64,000 nt of DNA from Tissierellales bacterium (lineage in GTDB: Bacteria; Bacillota; Clostridia; Tissierellales; Tissierellaceae): NCBI GenBank assembly GCA_030146915.1, contig JASLAT010000008.1, positions 20,619 to 84,618 of the forward strand, given 5' to 3'. Each line of letters opens with the position of its first letter. The stretch's first letter is position 1. Of this stretch, positions 37,790-46,631 are shown piece after piece. The notes below the pieces were generated by a model. It searched no databases. It was not told the origin of the DNA and saw only the letters and a program-made list of their open reading frames with translations. Both the position numbers and the translations under genes were made by a program.

Positions 37790-39421
37790 TTGGAAATAAG
37801 TTTTATAGATGGTGCTTTATTAAAAAAAGCTTTAAAGGGGGCAGCTAGGAACCTAGACATAAATAAAGAAGAAATAAATGCCCTTAATGTATTCCCTGTT
37901 CCAGATGGAGACACAGGTACTAATATGTCCTTAACCATGCACTCAGCGGTAAAACATGGGTTAGCCGTTGAAGAAAACAATGCTTATAAGGTAGCTTTAG
38001 CAACTTCACAAGGTTCTTTAATGGGAGCAAGAGGAAACTCAGGAGTTATTTTATCACAGCTTTTTAGAGGATTTGCTTTAGGCATAGATTCTAAAGAAAA
38101 TATAGATATTAGAACGTTGGCTGAATGTTTTAAAGAGGCTGCTGATACAGCATATAAAGCTGTAATGAAACCTACTGAAGGTACAATATTAACAGTAGCA
38201 AGAGCTTGTGGAGATTATGCTATAAAAAATTATAATAAATTTGAAAATATTTTAGAGTTTTTTGAAAAAATTATAGAAGCAGGTAATGAAGCTCTTAACC
38301 AAACACCTGAAATGTTAGCTGTTTTAAAAGAAGCTGGCGTTGTAGATGCTGGTGGTAAAGGTTGGATGACTATATTAACCGGTGCTTATAACTCTTTAAC
38401 AGGCGTTGAAATAGAAGAAGAAAAATCTTTAGAAGAACAAGAACTTGAATTTCAAGCAGTAGTTGAACATAGGCATATGGATGTTAATGATATAAAATTT
38501 TCTTATTGTACAGAGTTTATGGTTAATGGTGATGTTAAAGAGGCAGATGTTGATAGATTTAGAAATTTCCTAAGTCTAAAGGGAGATTCTTTAATGGTTG
38601 TAGAAGGAGATGGACTTATAAAAGTTCATGTTCATACAAATAATCCAGGATTAGCTTTAGAAAAAGCTTTAGAGTTAGGAGCTTTAAGTGATATAAAGAT
38701 TGACAATATGAAGTTTCAATATGAACAAATCGAAAAAAATAAAGAGGCTGCTAAAAAGGCTAGTAAAAAGTATTCTTTTGTATCAGTATCAGCTGGAGAT
38801 GGTATAGGACAAATTTTCAAAGAATTAGGAGTAGATTCTTTAGTTGAAGGTGGACAAACTATGAATCCGAGCACAGAAGATATTTCTAAAGCTATAAATA
38901 ATAGTCCAGGAGAAAATGTTTTTGTATTACCTAATAATGGAAATATTATTTTAGCAGCAGAGCAAAGTAAAGAATTGAGTGAAAAAAATGTTATAGTTTT
39001 ACCTACTAAAACAATTCCTCAAGGTATATCAGCACTTTTTGAATTTGATGAGAGTCTATCAGTTGAGGAAAATGAAGTTAATATGAGAGGCGCTATATCT
39101 GAAGTTAAAACAGGCCAAGTTACCTACTCAGTAAGAGATAGTGAAATTAGTGGTAAAAAAATTAAAAAAGATGATTTCATGGGTTTAAGAGAAGGAGATA
39201 TAGTTGTAGCTGGAGAAGATAAGGCTAAAGTTATTGATGAACTTATAGATTCTATGGTAGATGATGATTCTTCTCTAATAAGTGTCTTATTTGGTAAGGA
39301 TATTCCAGAAGAAGAAGCAAAAGAATTAGAAGACAATCTTTCTAATAAGTATGATGATCTAGATATAGAGGTAGTTTATGGAGGACAGCCTATCTATTAT
39401 TATATAATATCAGTTGAGTAA
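37790..39421 (+). CDS. fakA: FakA-like fatty acid kinase (DAK2 domain, YloV)
   Basis: 543 aa. The N-terminal DAK2 kinase domain carries NVFPVPDGDTGTNMSLT near 31-47 (Mg/ATP acid cluster) and GARGNSGVILSQ near 77-88; a second DAK1-like_2 domain fills the C-terminal half. FakA phosphorylates fatty acids bound by FakB (DegV-type) proteins, feeding PlsX/PlsY, and PlsY is encoded in this window. TTG start 37790 is eight bases after GGGAGG. A terminator follows. Confidence 0.92.
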   Translation: MEISFIDGALLKKALKGAARNLDINKEEINALNVFPVPDGDTGTNMSLTMHSAVKHGLAVEENNAYKVALATSQGSLMGARGNSGVILSQLFRGFALGIDSKENIDIRTLAECFKEAADTAYKAVMKPTEGTILTVARACGDYAIKNYNKFENILEFFEKIIEAGNEALNQTPEMLAVLKEAGVVDAGGKGWMTILTGAYNSLTGVEIEEEKSLEEQELEFQAVVEHRHMDVNDIKFSYCTEFMVNGDVKEADVDRFRNFLSLKGDSLMVVEGDGLIKVHVHTNNPGLALEKALELGALSDIKIDNMKFQYEQIEKNKEAAKKASKKYSFVSVSAGDGIGQIFKELGVDSLVEGGQTMNPSTEDISKAINNSPGENVFVLPNNGNIILAAEQSKELSEKNVIVLPTKTIPQGISALFEFDESLSVEENEVNMRGAISEVKTGQVTYSVRDSEISGKKIKKDDFMGLREGDIVVAGEDKAKVIDELIDSMVDDDSSLISVLFGKDIPEEEAKELEDNLSNKYDDLDIEVVYGGQPIYYYIISVE

Positions 39422-39428
39422 AATTTTT

Positions 39429-39460
39429 ACCCTGCCTAGAACAAGGTAGGGTTTTCTTTT
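39429..39460 (+). terminator. Terminator after fakA-like gene
   Basis: ACCCTGCCT (39429-39437) pairs with AGGTAGGGT (39444-39452, one G-U), followed by TTTCTTTTT. Confidence 0.8.
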
Positions 39461-39475
39461 TATAAGGGGGTTAGA

Positions 39476-41530
39476 ATGGATAAAATAGCATTTGATGTGC
39501 AGTATTTAAAAGGTGTAGGACCCAAAAGGGCGCAGCTTTTTAAAAAACTTAATATAAAAACATTTGAAGACCTTATATATTATAAACCAGAATATTATGA
39601 TGATAGAACAGTTTTTAGAATGTTAAATGAAGTTGAAGAGAATGAAAAGGCTAGTTTTAAACTTAAAGTAATAGGATCAAACATTAGCCTATACCCCAGG
39701 AGAGGTATGAATATTATTAAATTCCCTGTAAGTGATGGTATAAATCATGCTTATTTAACATGGTTTAATCAAGAGTATATAAAATATCAACTAGAGGTAG
39801 GAAAAACTTATATAGTTACTGGTAGAAAAAAATCAAGAGCTGGAGAAATACAAATATCCAACCCAGACTTTAAAGAGTATAAAGAGGGAGATACAGGCTC
39901 TATTTTGCCTGTATATTCTTTAACAGAAGGTTTAACAAATAGAGTTATTTGGAAAATTATCAAACAATCTTTAGAGGAACACTACTATAAGATAGAAGAG
40001 ATATTACCATCTAATATACTATTGAAGTATGGAATGATGGGTAGGAATGAAGCTTTAAAAACTATGCATAAACCTGATAGTAGTAGATCTCTATTAAGGG
40101 CATTGAACAGGTTGAAATTTGAAGAATTTCTTATTTTACAACTAGGATTATTCTTAATAAAAAGTAAAAATATTAGTGATGAATCCGGTTTGGTACACAA
40201 GGGCAATACTTTAGTGGAAAATTTCTTAAAAAGTCTTCCATTTAACTTAACAAAGGCTCAAAAGAGAGTCTTTAAAGAAATAAAAGAAGATATGGAATCT
40301 GATTTACAAATGAATAGGCTGGTACAAGGGGATGTTGGATCTGGTAAAACAGTTGTAGCCCTCTTAGCTATGTTAAAGGCAGTAGATTCTGGGTATCAAG
40401 CATCTATGATGGCTCCTACAGAAATACTTGCAAGTCAGCACTATTTATCAATTAAAAACTTTTTGAAAGAGACTAACATCAAAGTAGGATTGTTGGTTGG
40501 AAGTATGAAAAAATCAGAGAAAGAAGAATTATTAATTGACTTGAAGAATGGTAGAATAGATATTTTAGTAGGAACTCATGCAATTATACAAGAGAATGTT
40601 GAGTTTAAATCTTTAGGTCTTGTAATTACAGATGAGCAGCATAGATTTGGAGTAGAACAAAGAAATATGTTTTCTAGAAAAGGTAATAATCCAGATATAT
40701 TAGTTATGACAGCTACACCAATACCTAGAACTTTAGCTTTAATTTTATATGGTGATTTAGATATATCTATAATAGATGAGCTTCCACCTGGTCGCAAGGA
40801 AATCGAAACTTATGCAGTAGCCATGAATATGGAAAAAAGAGTTCATAAATTTATAGACTTACAAATAGAAGAAGGTAGGCAAGCCTATGTCGTATGCCCT
40901 CTAATTGAAGAAAATGAAAATATAAATGTTAAGTCAGTAGAGGAAGTTTATGAATATCTTAAAAACCATGCATTAAAGCATAGAAAAATTGGACTTCTTC
41001 ATGGACAAATGTCAACAAGTGAAAAAGATAATATAATGGATTCTTTTAAAAATAAAGAGTTAGATGTTTTAATTTCTACAACGGTTATAGAAGTTGGAGT
41101 AGATGTATCTAATGCTAATATGATTCTTATTTACAATGGAGAGAGATTTGGTTTAGCACAGCTTCATCAATTAAGAGGGAGAGTTGGTAGAGGAAGTCAT
41201 CAATCTTATTGTATAATATTACATGATAGTAAAAATGAAATTTCAATGGAAAGAATGAGAGTTATGCAATCTAGCTCTGATGGATTTATAATATCTGAAA
41301 AAGATTTAGAATTAAGAGGACCTGGGGAGTTTTTTGGCACTAGACAACATGGTTTACCAGAACTTAAAATAGCAAATTTATTTACAGATATGCCTATTTT
41401 AAAACTGGCTCAAAAAGAGGCTAATATAATAATAAACTTAGACCCTAGGTTAGAAAGTCAGCAGAATTTTGCTATAAAAAGTGAAATAATAAGAAAGTTT
41501 AAGAAATTTAACAATATAAGTTTTAATTAA
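39476..41530 (+). CDS. recG: ATP-dependent DNA helicase RecG
   Basis: 684 aa. N-terminal wedge/OB domain (GVGPKRAQLFKKL near 11-23), Walker A GDVGSGKT near 287, DEQH box near 386 (DEQHRFGVEQR), and ISTTVIEVGVDV and QLRGRVGRG in the C-terminal helicase part. It remodels stalled forks and Holliday junctions. Preceded by a terminator, so probably from its own promoter (not identified). Confidence 0.98.
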   Translation: MDKIAFDVQYLKGVGPKRAQLFKKLNIKTFEDLIYYKPEYYDDRTVFRMLNEVEENEKASFKLKVIGSNISLYPRRGMNIIKFPVSDGINHAYLTWFNQEYIKYQLEVGKTYIVTGRKKSRAGEIQISNPDFKEYKEGDTGSILPVYSLTEGLTNRVIWKIIKQSLEEHYYKIEEILPSNILLKYGMMGRNEALKTMHKPDSSRSLLRALNRLKFEEFLILQLGLFLIKSKNISDESGLVHKGNTLVENFLKSLPFNLTKAQKRVFKEIKEDMESDLQMNRLVQGDVGSGKTVVALLAMLKAVDSGYQASMMAPTEILASQHYLSIKNFLKETNIKVGLLVGSMKKSEKEELLIDLKNGRIDILVGTHAIIQENVEFKSLGLVITDEQHRFGVEQRNMFSRKGNNPDILVMTATPIPRTLALILYGDLDISIIDELPPGRKEIETYAVAMNMEKRVHKFIDLQIEEGRQAYVVCPLIEENENINVKSVEEVYEYLKNHALKHRKIGLLHGQMSTSEKDNIMDSFKNKELDVLISTTVIEVGVDVSNANMILIYNGERFGLAQLHQLRGRVGRGSHQSYCIILHDSKNEISMERMRVMQSSSDGFIISEKDLELRGPGEFFGTRQHGLPELKIANLFTDMPILKLAQKEANIIINLDPRLESQQNFAIKSEIIRKFKKFNNISFN

Positions 41531-41577
41531 ACATAAATTTATGTTAATATATAGTTAATATATATAGGAGGTAGATT

Positions 41578-42123
41578 GTGAGAGTAATATCAGGATTAAG
41601 AAAAGGACATAGATTAAAGTCACCTCAGGGAACTAAGGTTAGACCAACAGAAGATAGAGTTAAAGAGTCATTATTTAACATCTTAGGGCCTATATCATCC
41701 GATGCAGTTGTTTTAGATTGTTTTGCAGGTTCGGGTTCTATAGGTATTGAATTTTTAAGTCGTGGAGCTTCTAAGGCTTATTTTACCGATATATATATAA
41801 AAAGTATTAGTTGTATTAAAGAAAACTTAGAGCACACAAAATTTATAGATCAATCTGAAATAGAAAGAATAGACTGTATTAAATTTTTAAATAAAAATAA
41901 AGAAAAAATTAAATTTGACTATATTTATATAGATCCACCGTTTGAGAGACTAGATTTAAGTTTAGATGTTACCCAAGCCATTGTAGATAATAATTCCTTA
42001 AATCAAGAAGGTTTAGTATTAATTGAACATGATGAAGAGGTAAAGGTCTCTTCACAGTTGGATTTGGTGGATCAAAGAGAATATGGAAAGAAATACATAT
42101 CTTTCTATAAATATGTAAAATAG
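41578..42123 (+). CDS. rsmD: 16S rRNA m2G966 methyltransferase RsmD
   Basis: 181 aa. N-terminal MRVISGLRKGHRLKSP, SAM-binding CFAGSGSIGIEFLSRG near 51-66 and the catalytic IDPPF near 121-125 are the RsmD signature. GTG start 41578 follows AGGAGGTAGATT. coaD follows after ten bases; rsmD-coaD is a conserved pair. Confidence 0.97.
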   Translation: MRVISGLRKGHRLKSPQGTKVRPTEDRVKESLFNILGPISSDAVVLDCFAGSGSIGIEFLSRGASKAYFTDIYIKSISCIKENLEHTKFIDQSEIERIDCIKFLNKNKEKIKFDYIYIDPPFERLDLSLDVTQAIVDNNSLNQEGLVLIEHDEEVKVSSQLDLVDQREYGKKYISFYKYVK

Positions 42124-42133
42124 GGAGGGGCAT

Positions 42134-42628
42134 ATGAAAGCAATATATCCAGGGAGTTTTGACCCAGTTACTTATGGTCACATTGATTTAATTGAAAGAG
42201 CAGCTAAACAAGTAGATCATTTAATCGTAGCTGTGCTTAACAATCCTCTTAAAAAAGGTGTTTTTACTTTAGAGGAGAAAATAGATTTATTAAAAAAAGT
42301 TACTAGCCACTTAGATAATGTTGAAATAGATTGTTTCAGTGGGTTACTTAGTGACTATGCTATTGAAAAAAATTGTAGTACTATGATAAGAGGTTTAAGA
42401 GCAACATCCGATTTAGAGTATGAGATGCAGATGGCTTTAACAAATAGAAAGTTAAATCAAAACATAGATACTTTCTTTATGGTTTCTAGCAGTGAATACT
42501 CTTATTTAAGTTCTAGCGCTGTAAGACAAGTTGCAACTTTTGGAGGAGAGATTTCTTGCTTTGTGCCAGAAGTTGTTGAAAAAGCAGTAAAAGAAAAGTT
42601 TAAGGAGGCATATAATGGACGTGCATAA
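42134..42628 (+). CDS. coaD: Phosphopantetheine adenylyltransferase
   Basis: 164 aa. The nucleotidyl-transferase signature YPGSFDPVTYGHIDLIERA begins at residue 4 and ISSSEYSYLSSSAVR (here VSSSEYSYLSS) near 118; RGLRATSDLEYE near 90 is also conserved. It makes dephospho-CoA, the step after CoaBC. The next gene starts inside its last 14 bases. Confidence 0.97.
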   Translation: MKAIYPGSFDPVTYGHIDLIERAAKQVDHLIVAVLNNPLKKGVFTLEEKIDLLKKVTSHLDNVEIDCFSGLLSDYAIEKNCSTMIRGLRATSDLEYEMQMALTNRKLNQNIDTFFMVSSSEYSYLSSSAVRQVATFGGEISCFVPEVVEKAVKEKFKEAYNGRA

Positions 42629-43073
42629 CCTTGAGGTAATAGGATTAATTGATGAATTAGAGGATATAGTTGAAGCTGCTAGTGGATTACCTTTGTCTAG
42701 TAAAGTAATGGTTGATAAAGGTGAAGTTTTAGAAATTCTTACTAATATTAGAATTCTTCTTCCGGATGAGGTAAAACAAGCAAGTTATATTAATGAGGAG
42801 AAGGAAAGAATTTTAGTAGAGGCTAAAAGAAAAGCAGACTATATAATTGAAGAAGCTGAAAATAAACTGGAGAGTCTTGTAGATGAAGATGGAATTACTA
42901 AAGAAGCTAATCTGAGAGCAGAAGAGATAGTTGAAAAAGCTAAGGAAAATGCTAGAGAGATCAGACTTGGTGCTTTAGATTATACTGATATGCTACTTAG
43001 CAGAACTCAGGAAAGCTTAAAAGAAATAGTTGAGATGTTAGAAGAAAATAAAAATGAATTAAAAAATGATTAA
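42615..43073 (+). CDS. Coiled-coil protein after coaD (ATP synthase b-subunit-like)
   Basis: 152 aa. A short N-terminal region (VIGLIDELEDIVEAASGLPL) is followed by a long charged helix rich in AEEIVEKAKENAREI-type repeats, resembling F/V-ATPase peripheral stalk subunits and the YlqD/DivIVA-like stalk proteins. No membrane anchor is seen, so a real ATPase subunit is unlikely. Start ATG overlaps coaD by 14 bases after AAGGAGG. Similar genes occur after coaD in Clostridia; the function is unknown. Confidence 0.65.
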   Translation: MDVHNLEVIGLIDELEDIVEAASGLPLSSKVMVDKGEVLEILTNIRILLPDEVKQASYINEEKERILVEAKRKADYIIEEAENKLESLVDEDGITKEANLRAEEIVEKAKENAREIRLGALDYTDMLLSRTQESLKEIVEMLEENKNELKND

Positions 43074-43078
43074 TAAGA

Positions 43079-43109
43079 AATTAGCTTTCAAATGGAAGCT
43101 AATTTTTTA
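43079..43109 (+). terminator. Terminator after the coaD operon
   Basis: AATTAGCTT (43080-43088) pairs with AAGCTAATT (43097-43105), followed by a run of Ts to 43109. Confidence 0.85.
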
Positions 43110-43126
43110 TTAATTATATAAAATAT

Positions 43127-43135
43127 GATAAAATA
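43127..43135 (+). promoter_or_regulatory. Extended -10 promoter for the split SbcCD module
   Basis: TGATAAAAT at 43127-43135 lies 28 bases before the nuclease gene ATG and after a terminator, making the four-gene module an independent transcription unit. Confidence 0.45.
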
Positions 43136-43163
43136 GTATTATAACAAAGATGAGGTGTTACTA

Positions 43164-44147
43164 ATGAAAATACTATACTTCACAGATACTCATATAAGGG
43201 GGAACAATCCTTCAAATAGATTAGACAATTTTACAGAATCTCTTTTGGACAAATTTAAAGAAATAAAGACTATTATAAATAAAGAAGCTATTGACTTTGT
43301 TTTGCATGGTGGAGACTTGTTTGATAGACCTGATATTTCAATATCCGTTATAAATAAATTTATAAAGATTATGGAAAGCTATGAAAAACCTATTTATCTT
43401 ATTAGTGGTAATCATGATGTATATGGTCATAATCCAGCAACTATAAAAAGAACTATAATGAGTCTTTTAGATACTGTTGGAACAATTAAACTTATAAATA
43501 AAGATGAATATGAAATTTTAACTAAAGATAATATAAAAGTGCAGTTAACTGGACAACCTTATGTTTATGATATAGATGGAGAGGATAAACTTAAGCATTA
43601 TTCTCCTGAATATATTTTGGACGAAGTTGACTATAGTATTCACATGGTTCATGGTATGTTATTAGATAAACCTTTTATAAAAGGAGTAAAACATACTATT
43701 ATAGATGACATAGTAGATACTAAAGCAGATATCATTTTATCAGGACATTATCACTCTGGTTTTGGATTAAAAGAAATAGACAATAAATATTTCATAAACC
43801 CAGGTAGTTTAGTTAGAATAATGAATACTATGAGTGAAATTAAACGTAAACCTAGGGTTTTGGTGATAGATATAAATAAAGAAGATTTGAACTTTAAATT
43901 TATAAACCTTAAAAATATTAAAGAGGGCCAATTAGTTTTAGATAGAGAGAAGTTAGAAACTGCTAATTTTAAAAATGAGCGTATATTAGAATTTAAGCAA
44001 ATTATAGATTCATCAATGAATTTTGATAAATTAGATATTAATGATGTTTTACTAGAGGTATCAACACTAGTTGGTGTTGAAGAAAATGTAAAGAAGGAAG
44101 CATTAAATAGAATTGCAAAAGTTCAAATGAAGGATTTAGGAGTATAA
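43164..44147 (+). CDS. SbcD/Mre11-like metallophosphoesterase
   Basis: 327 aa. All phosphoesterase motifs are visible: FTDTHIRG (residue 5), HGGDLFDRPD near 51, SGNHDVYG near 83, HMVHGM near 163 and SGHYHSG near 196. The C-terminal 80 residues are charged and helical, where Mre11/SbcD binds Rad50/SbcC. GTG 43155 overlaps the ribosome binding site; I use ATG 43164, six bases after GAGGTG. One base separates it from the ATPase half gene, so the two are cotranscribed. Nuclease activity is inferred. Confidence 0.88.
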   Translation: MKILYFTDTHIRGNNPSNRLDNFTESLLDKFKEIKTIINKEAIDFVLHGGDLFDRPDISISVINKFIKIMESYEKPIYLISGNHDVYGHNPATIKRTIMSLLDTVGTIKLINKDEYEILTKDNIKVQLTGQPYVYDIDGEDKLKHYSPEYILDEVDYSIHMVHGMLLDKPFIKGVKHTIIDDIVDTKADIILSGHYHSGFGLKEIDNKYFINPGSLVRIMNTMSEIKRKPRVLVIDINKEDLNFKFINLKNIKEGQLVLDREKLETANFKNERILEFKQIIDSSMNFDKLDINDVLLEVSTLVGVEENVKKEALNRIAKVQMKDLGV

Positions 44148-44148
44148 T

Positions 44149-45597
44149 ATGAAATATATAAAAAAAATTATTTTACAAAACTTTCAATCACATAAATATA
44201 GCGAATTAGAATTTAGTAACAGTCTTAATATTATAGTTGGGGCATCTGATAGTGGTAAAACATCTATATTAAGAGCTATTAAATGGGTTTTATATAATGA
44301 GCCTCTTGGAGATTATTTTATAAGGAAAGGTAGTGAAGAAGTTAGTGTTACTTTAGTTTTTAACGATGAGACAGAAGTAACTAGATACAGAGGTAAAAGT
44401 AAAAATCAATATATATTAACTATAAATGGTGAAAGTAGCATATATGAAGGATTTGGATCTTCTGTTCCAGAGGAGATAATTATAGCTACAGGAATAAAAA
44501 AAATAAATTTAGATCAAAACCAATCAAGATCCATCAATTTATCAGAACAATTAGACGGCCCTTTTTTATTATCTGAAAAAGGTTCCACTAAAGCAGCTTC
44601 TATTGGAAGGCTGGTAGGTGCCAATATAATTGATGATGCACTTAAGGATACTTTATCTGATATAAGAAGACTTAAGTTAAAAAAGTCTGATTATATTAGC
44701 CAAAATGAAGGTCTAAAAGAAGAAATAAAAACTTTTAGTTATTTAGATGAATTACAGGAAAAACTAGAAAAACTAAAAGTCTACTTAGATAAGCTTAAAT
44801 ATTTTGAAGAAAGAAAAACTAGACTACTTAAGCTTAAAGAATCATATAATTATATTCACAAAGAAATACAGTATTATGAAAATAGACTTTTAAAACTCGA
44901 CAATATAGATTTATCTAATAAGTTTATTGTAGATATTGAGGATAAACTACCTTTATTAAGAAAAGCTATAAATTATAAAAGTAAATTAAAAACTATAAAA
45001 TCAAGTTTAGACATTAATATAAAAACACATGATAGTTTGAAAGATATAAATAATGTTTCAACTTCAATAATAGAAATCGAATATAAAATAAAAAAACTAG
45101 AGAAGATAAATGACTTAAATTTGTATTTTAATAAATTACAATTAGATATAGCCTCTAGTTTAAAAACAAGAGAGAATTTTAAATTGTTGGAAGAAAGTGA
45201 AGAATATTTCGATAGATTAAGTTCTCAAATAGACCTTTATAATAATATAAAAGAAATTTATATGAAGTATATTGAAATATCAAAAAGGATTAATATAGGT
45301 CAGGCTTACCTAAAAGAATTTAATAAGATTGATAGTATAGACTTGATGCATTTAAATCAATTATCTGAAAGGTTAAGGAGATTATCTGAACTTAATTTAT
45401 ATTATGGTTCTATATATCAAAGTCTATTAAAAGGGAATCAGTACATGAATAATCTTAAATTAGAAATAGATAAAAAACTAAAAGAATATATTGATTTATT
45501 ATATAAGGGAGAAGTATGCCCGTATTGTCAAAGTAAAATAACTATAGATCATGTTAATGATATAGTTAAGAACTATATGAAGGAGTTGAGTGAATGA
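44149..45597 (+). CDS. SbcC/Rad50-like ATPase, N-terminal half with terminal CxxC
   Basis: 482 aa. Begins KYIKKIILQNFQSHKYSELEF, the start common to SMC/Rad50/SbcC/RecF proteins, with Walker A GASDSGKTS near 30-38 and a Q-loop-like NLDQNQS near 120. Residues about 170-450 are charged and helical. The final 30 residues hold CPYC (near 457-460), a zinc-hook-like motif. No Walker B or signature motif is present: those are on the gene at 45844. The polypeptide ends on ATGA shared with the next gene. Function is inferred to be DNA end processing with the upstream nuclease. Confidence 0.82.
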   Translation: MKYIKKIILQNFQSHKYSELEFSNSLNIIVGASDSGKTSILRAIKWVLYNEPLGDYFIRKGSEEVSVTLVFNDETEVTRYRGKSKNQYILTINGESSIYEGFGSSVPEEIIIATGIKKINLDQNQSRSINLSEQLDGPFLLSEKGSTKAASIGRLVGANIIDDALKDTLSDIRRLKLKKSDYISQNEGLKEEIKTFSYLDELQEKLEKLKVYLDKLKYFEERKTRLLKLKESYNYIHKEIQYYENRLLKLDNIDLSNKFIVDIEDKLPLLRKAINYKSKLKTIKSSLDINIKTHDSLKDINNVSTSIIEIEYKIKKLEKINDLNLYFNKLQLDIASSLKTRENFKLLEESEEYFDRLSSQIDLYNNIKEIYMKYIEISKRINIGQAYLKEFNKIDSIDLMHLNQLSERLRRLSELNLYYGSIYQSLLKGNQYMNNLKLEIDKKLKEYIDLLYKGEVCPYCQSKITIDHVNDIVKNYMKELSE

Positions 45598-45842
45598 AGT
45601 ATGAAGAAAGGTTAAATAGCTTAAAGGAAGATTTAGATAAAGCTAAAAATTTAAAGTATCAAGCTGAGGCAAGGTTAGAGCAACTTAAAAAACAAGAAAA
45701 AGAAATAATTGCAGAATTAGATGAGCTTGGAATAGATCCTGATCAATTAAACGAAGAGATTAATAATTTAGAGAGTACGATAGAAGAGCTATTTAAACAA
45801 GCAAGTTTAAACCTTCCTAAAGATTTGTTAAAAGGAGATTAA
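45594..45842 (+). CDS. Small coiled-coil protein within the split SbcCD module
   Basis: 82 aa, almost wholly charged heptad-type helix (KYEERLNSLKEDLDKAKNLK...), then a short PDQLNEEINNLESTIEELF helix. It lacks any catalytic motif. It overlaps the N-half gene by four bases (ATGA) and is one base from the C-half gene. It might supply part of the returning coiled coil that Rad50 carries in one chain; this is inference from position and composition. Confidence 0.75.
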   Translation: MKYEERLNSLKEDLDKAKNLKYQAEARLEQLKKQEKEIIAELDELGIDPDQLNEEINNLESTIEELFKQASLNLPKDLLKGD

Positions 45843-45843
45843 T

Positions 45844-46497
45844 ATGATAGATTCTATAAACGAATTGAATAATATTGTTTTTAAACAAAGTGCCTTTTTA
45901 AATAGAGAAAAAGGTAAGAGGGATAAACTAAAAGAACAATTAGAGCAAAATGAAAGTAAGATAAATATTTTAGAAGAGGAAATAGAATTATTAGAAAAGG
46001 TTAATGTTCTTTTTAAAAAGACATCTGAGTTTGCGAGAGAGCAAGCTAAAACTCAGGTAGAAAGTTTAGTAACTAAGTGTTTAGAATTCGTTTTTGATGA
46101 TGATATCTATTTTGAGATAGATATCGAAGAATTAAGAGGTCGACCAGATGCTAAATTTTATGTAGTTACAAATATGGAAGATAAAGAAATAAGATTAGAA
46201 CCAGAAAACTCTAAGGGAGGCGGTGTGGTAGATGTTGTATCTTTAGCTCTTAGAGTAGCATTTTTAGAAACGCATCGACCTAAAATATTAGGACCTTTAG
46301 TACTTGATGAGCCTGCGAAACATGTAAGTGAGGAGTATATCTATAATGTTTCTGAGTTTTTGAAACAAAATTCCAGTCTTTTTAATAGGCAAATAATAAT
46401 GGTAACACATAATGATTTTTTAGCTGCTATTGGTGATAGGTCCTATAGTGTAAGCATGGAGGATGGTATTAGTATAGTATCAAAGTCTGAAATTTAA
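45844..46497 (+). CDS. SbcC/Rad50-like ATPase, C-terminal half (signature and Walker B)
   Basis: 217 aa. Residues 1-70 are a coiled coil; then an ABC signature-like SKGGGVVDVVSLALRVAF near 128-145, Walker B GPLVLDEPAKHVS near 157-169 and a switch His in MVTHND near 194. These are the C-terminal half motifs of SMC/Rad50-type ATPases and there is no Walker A, so it needs a partner such as the 44149 gene to form an ATP site. The coiled coil is much shorter than in normal SbcC. It has its own ribosome binding site (AAAGGAG) and normal start. Confidence 0.82.
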   Translation: MIDSINELNNIVFKQSAFLNREKGKRDKLKEQLEQNESKINILEEEIELLEKVNVLFKKTSEFAREQAKTQVESLVTKCLEFVFDDDIYFEIDIEELRGRPDAKFYVVTNMEDKEIRLEPENSKGGGVVDVVSLALRVAFLETHRPKILGPLVLDEPAKHVSEEYIYNVSEFLKQNSSLFNRQIIMVTHNDFLAAIGDRSYSVSMEDGISIVSKSEI

Positions 46498-46503
46498 TAT
46501 ATC

Positions 46504-46532
46504 TTGACAATATAAGTATGTAGTAATAAAAT
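46504..46532 (+). promoter_or_regulatory. Strong sigma-A promoter for rny
   Basis: TTGACA (46504-46509) and TAAAAT (46527-46532) with a 17-base spacer, seven bases after the split SbcC module stops. It predicts a leader of about 90 nt before rny. Confidence 0.75.
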
Positions 46533-46631
46533 GAAAGTGGTGTTGATTATAAAAAATCACACAATAAACATTTTAAATTAAAAATAAATTGTTTGGAAAA
46601 TTGACAACTGAATAGAATGGAGGTGTTTATC

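Noticed and set aside
45594..45842. The 82-aa coiled-coil frame as random
   Set aside because: Rejected as noise: it has a 4-base ATGA overlap with the gene before and a 1-base gap to the next, so it was kept as a real gene.
44149..46497. A single sbcC gene broken by sequencing errors
   Set aside because: Each part has its own start and ordered 1-4 base junctions, and the motif layout (hook at the N-half end) does not rejoin to a normal SbcC by one or two indels.
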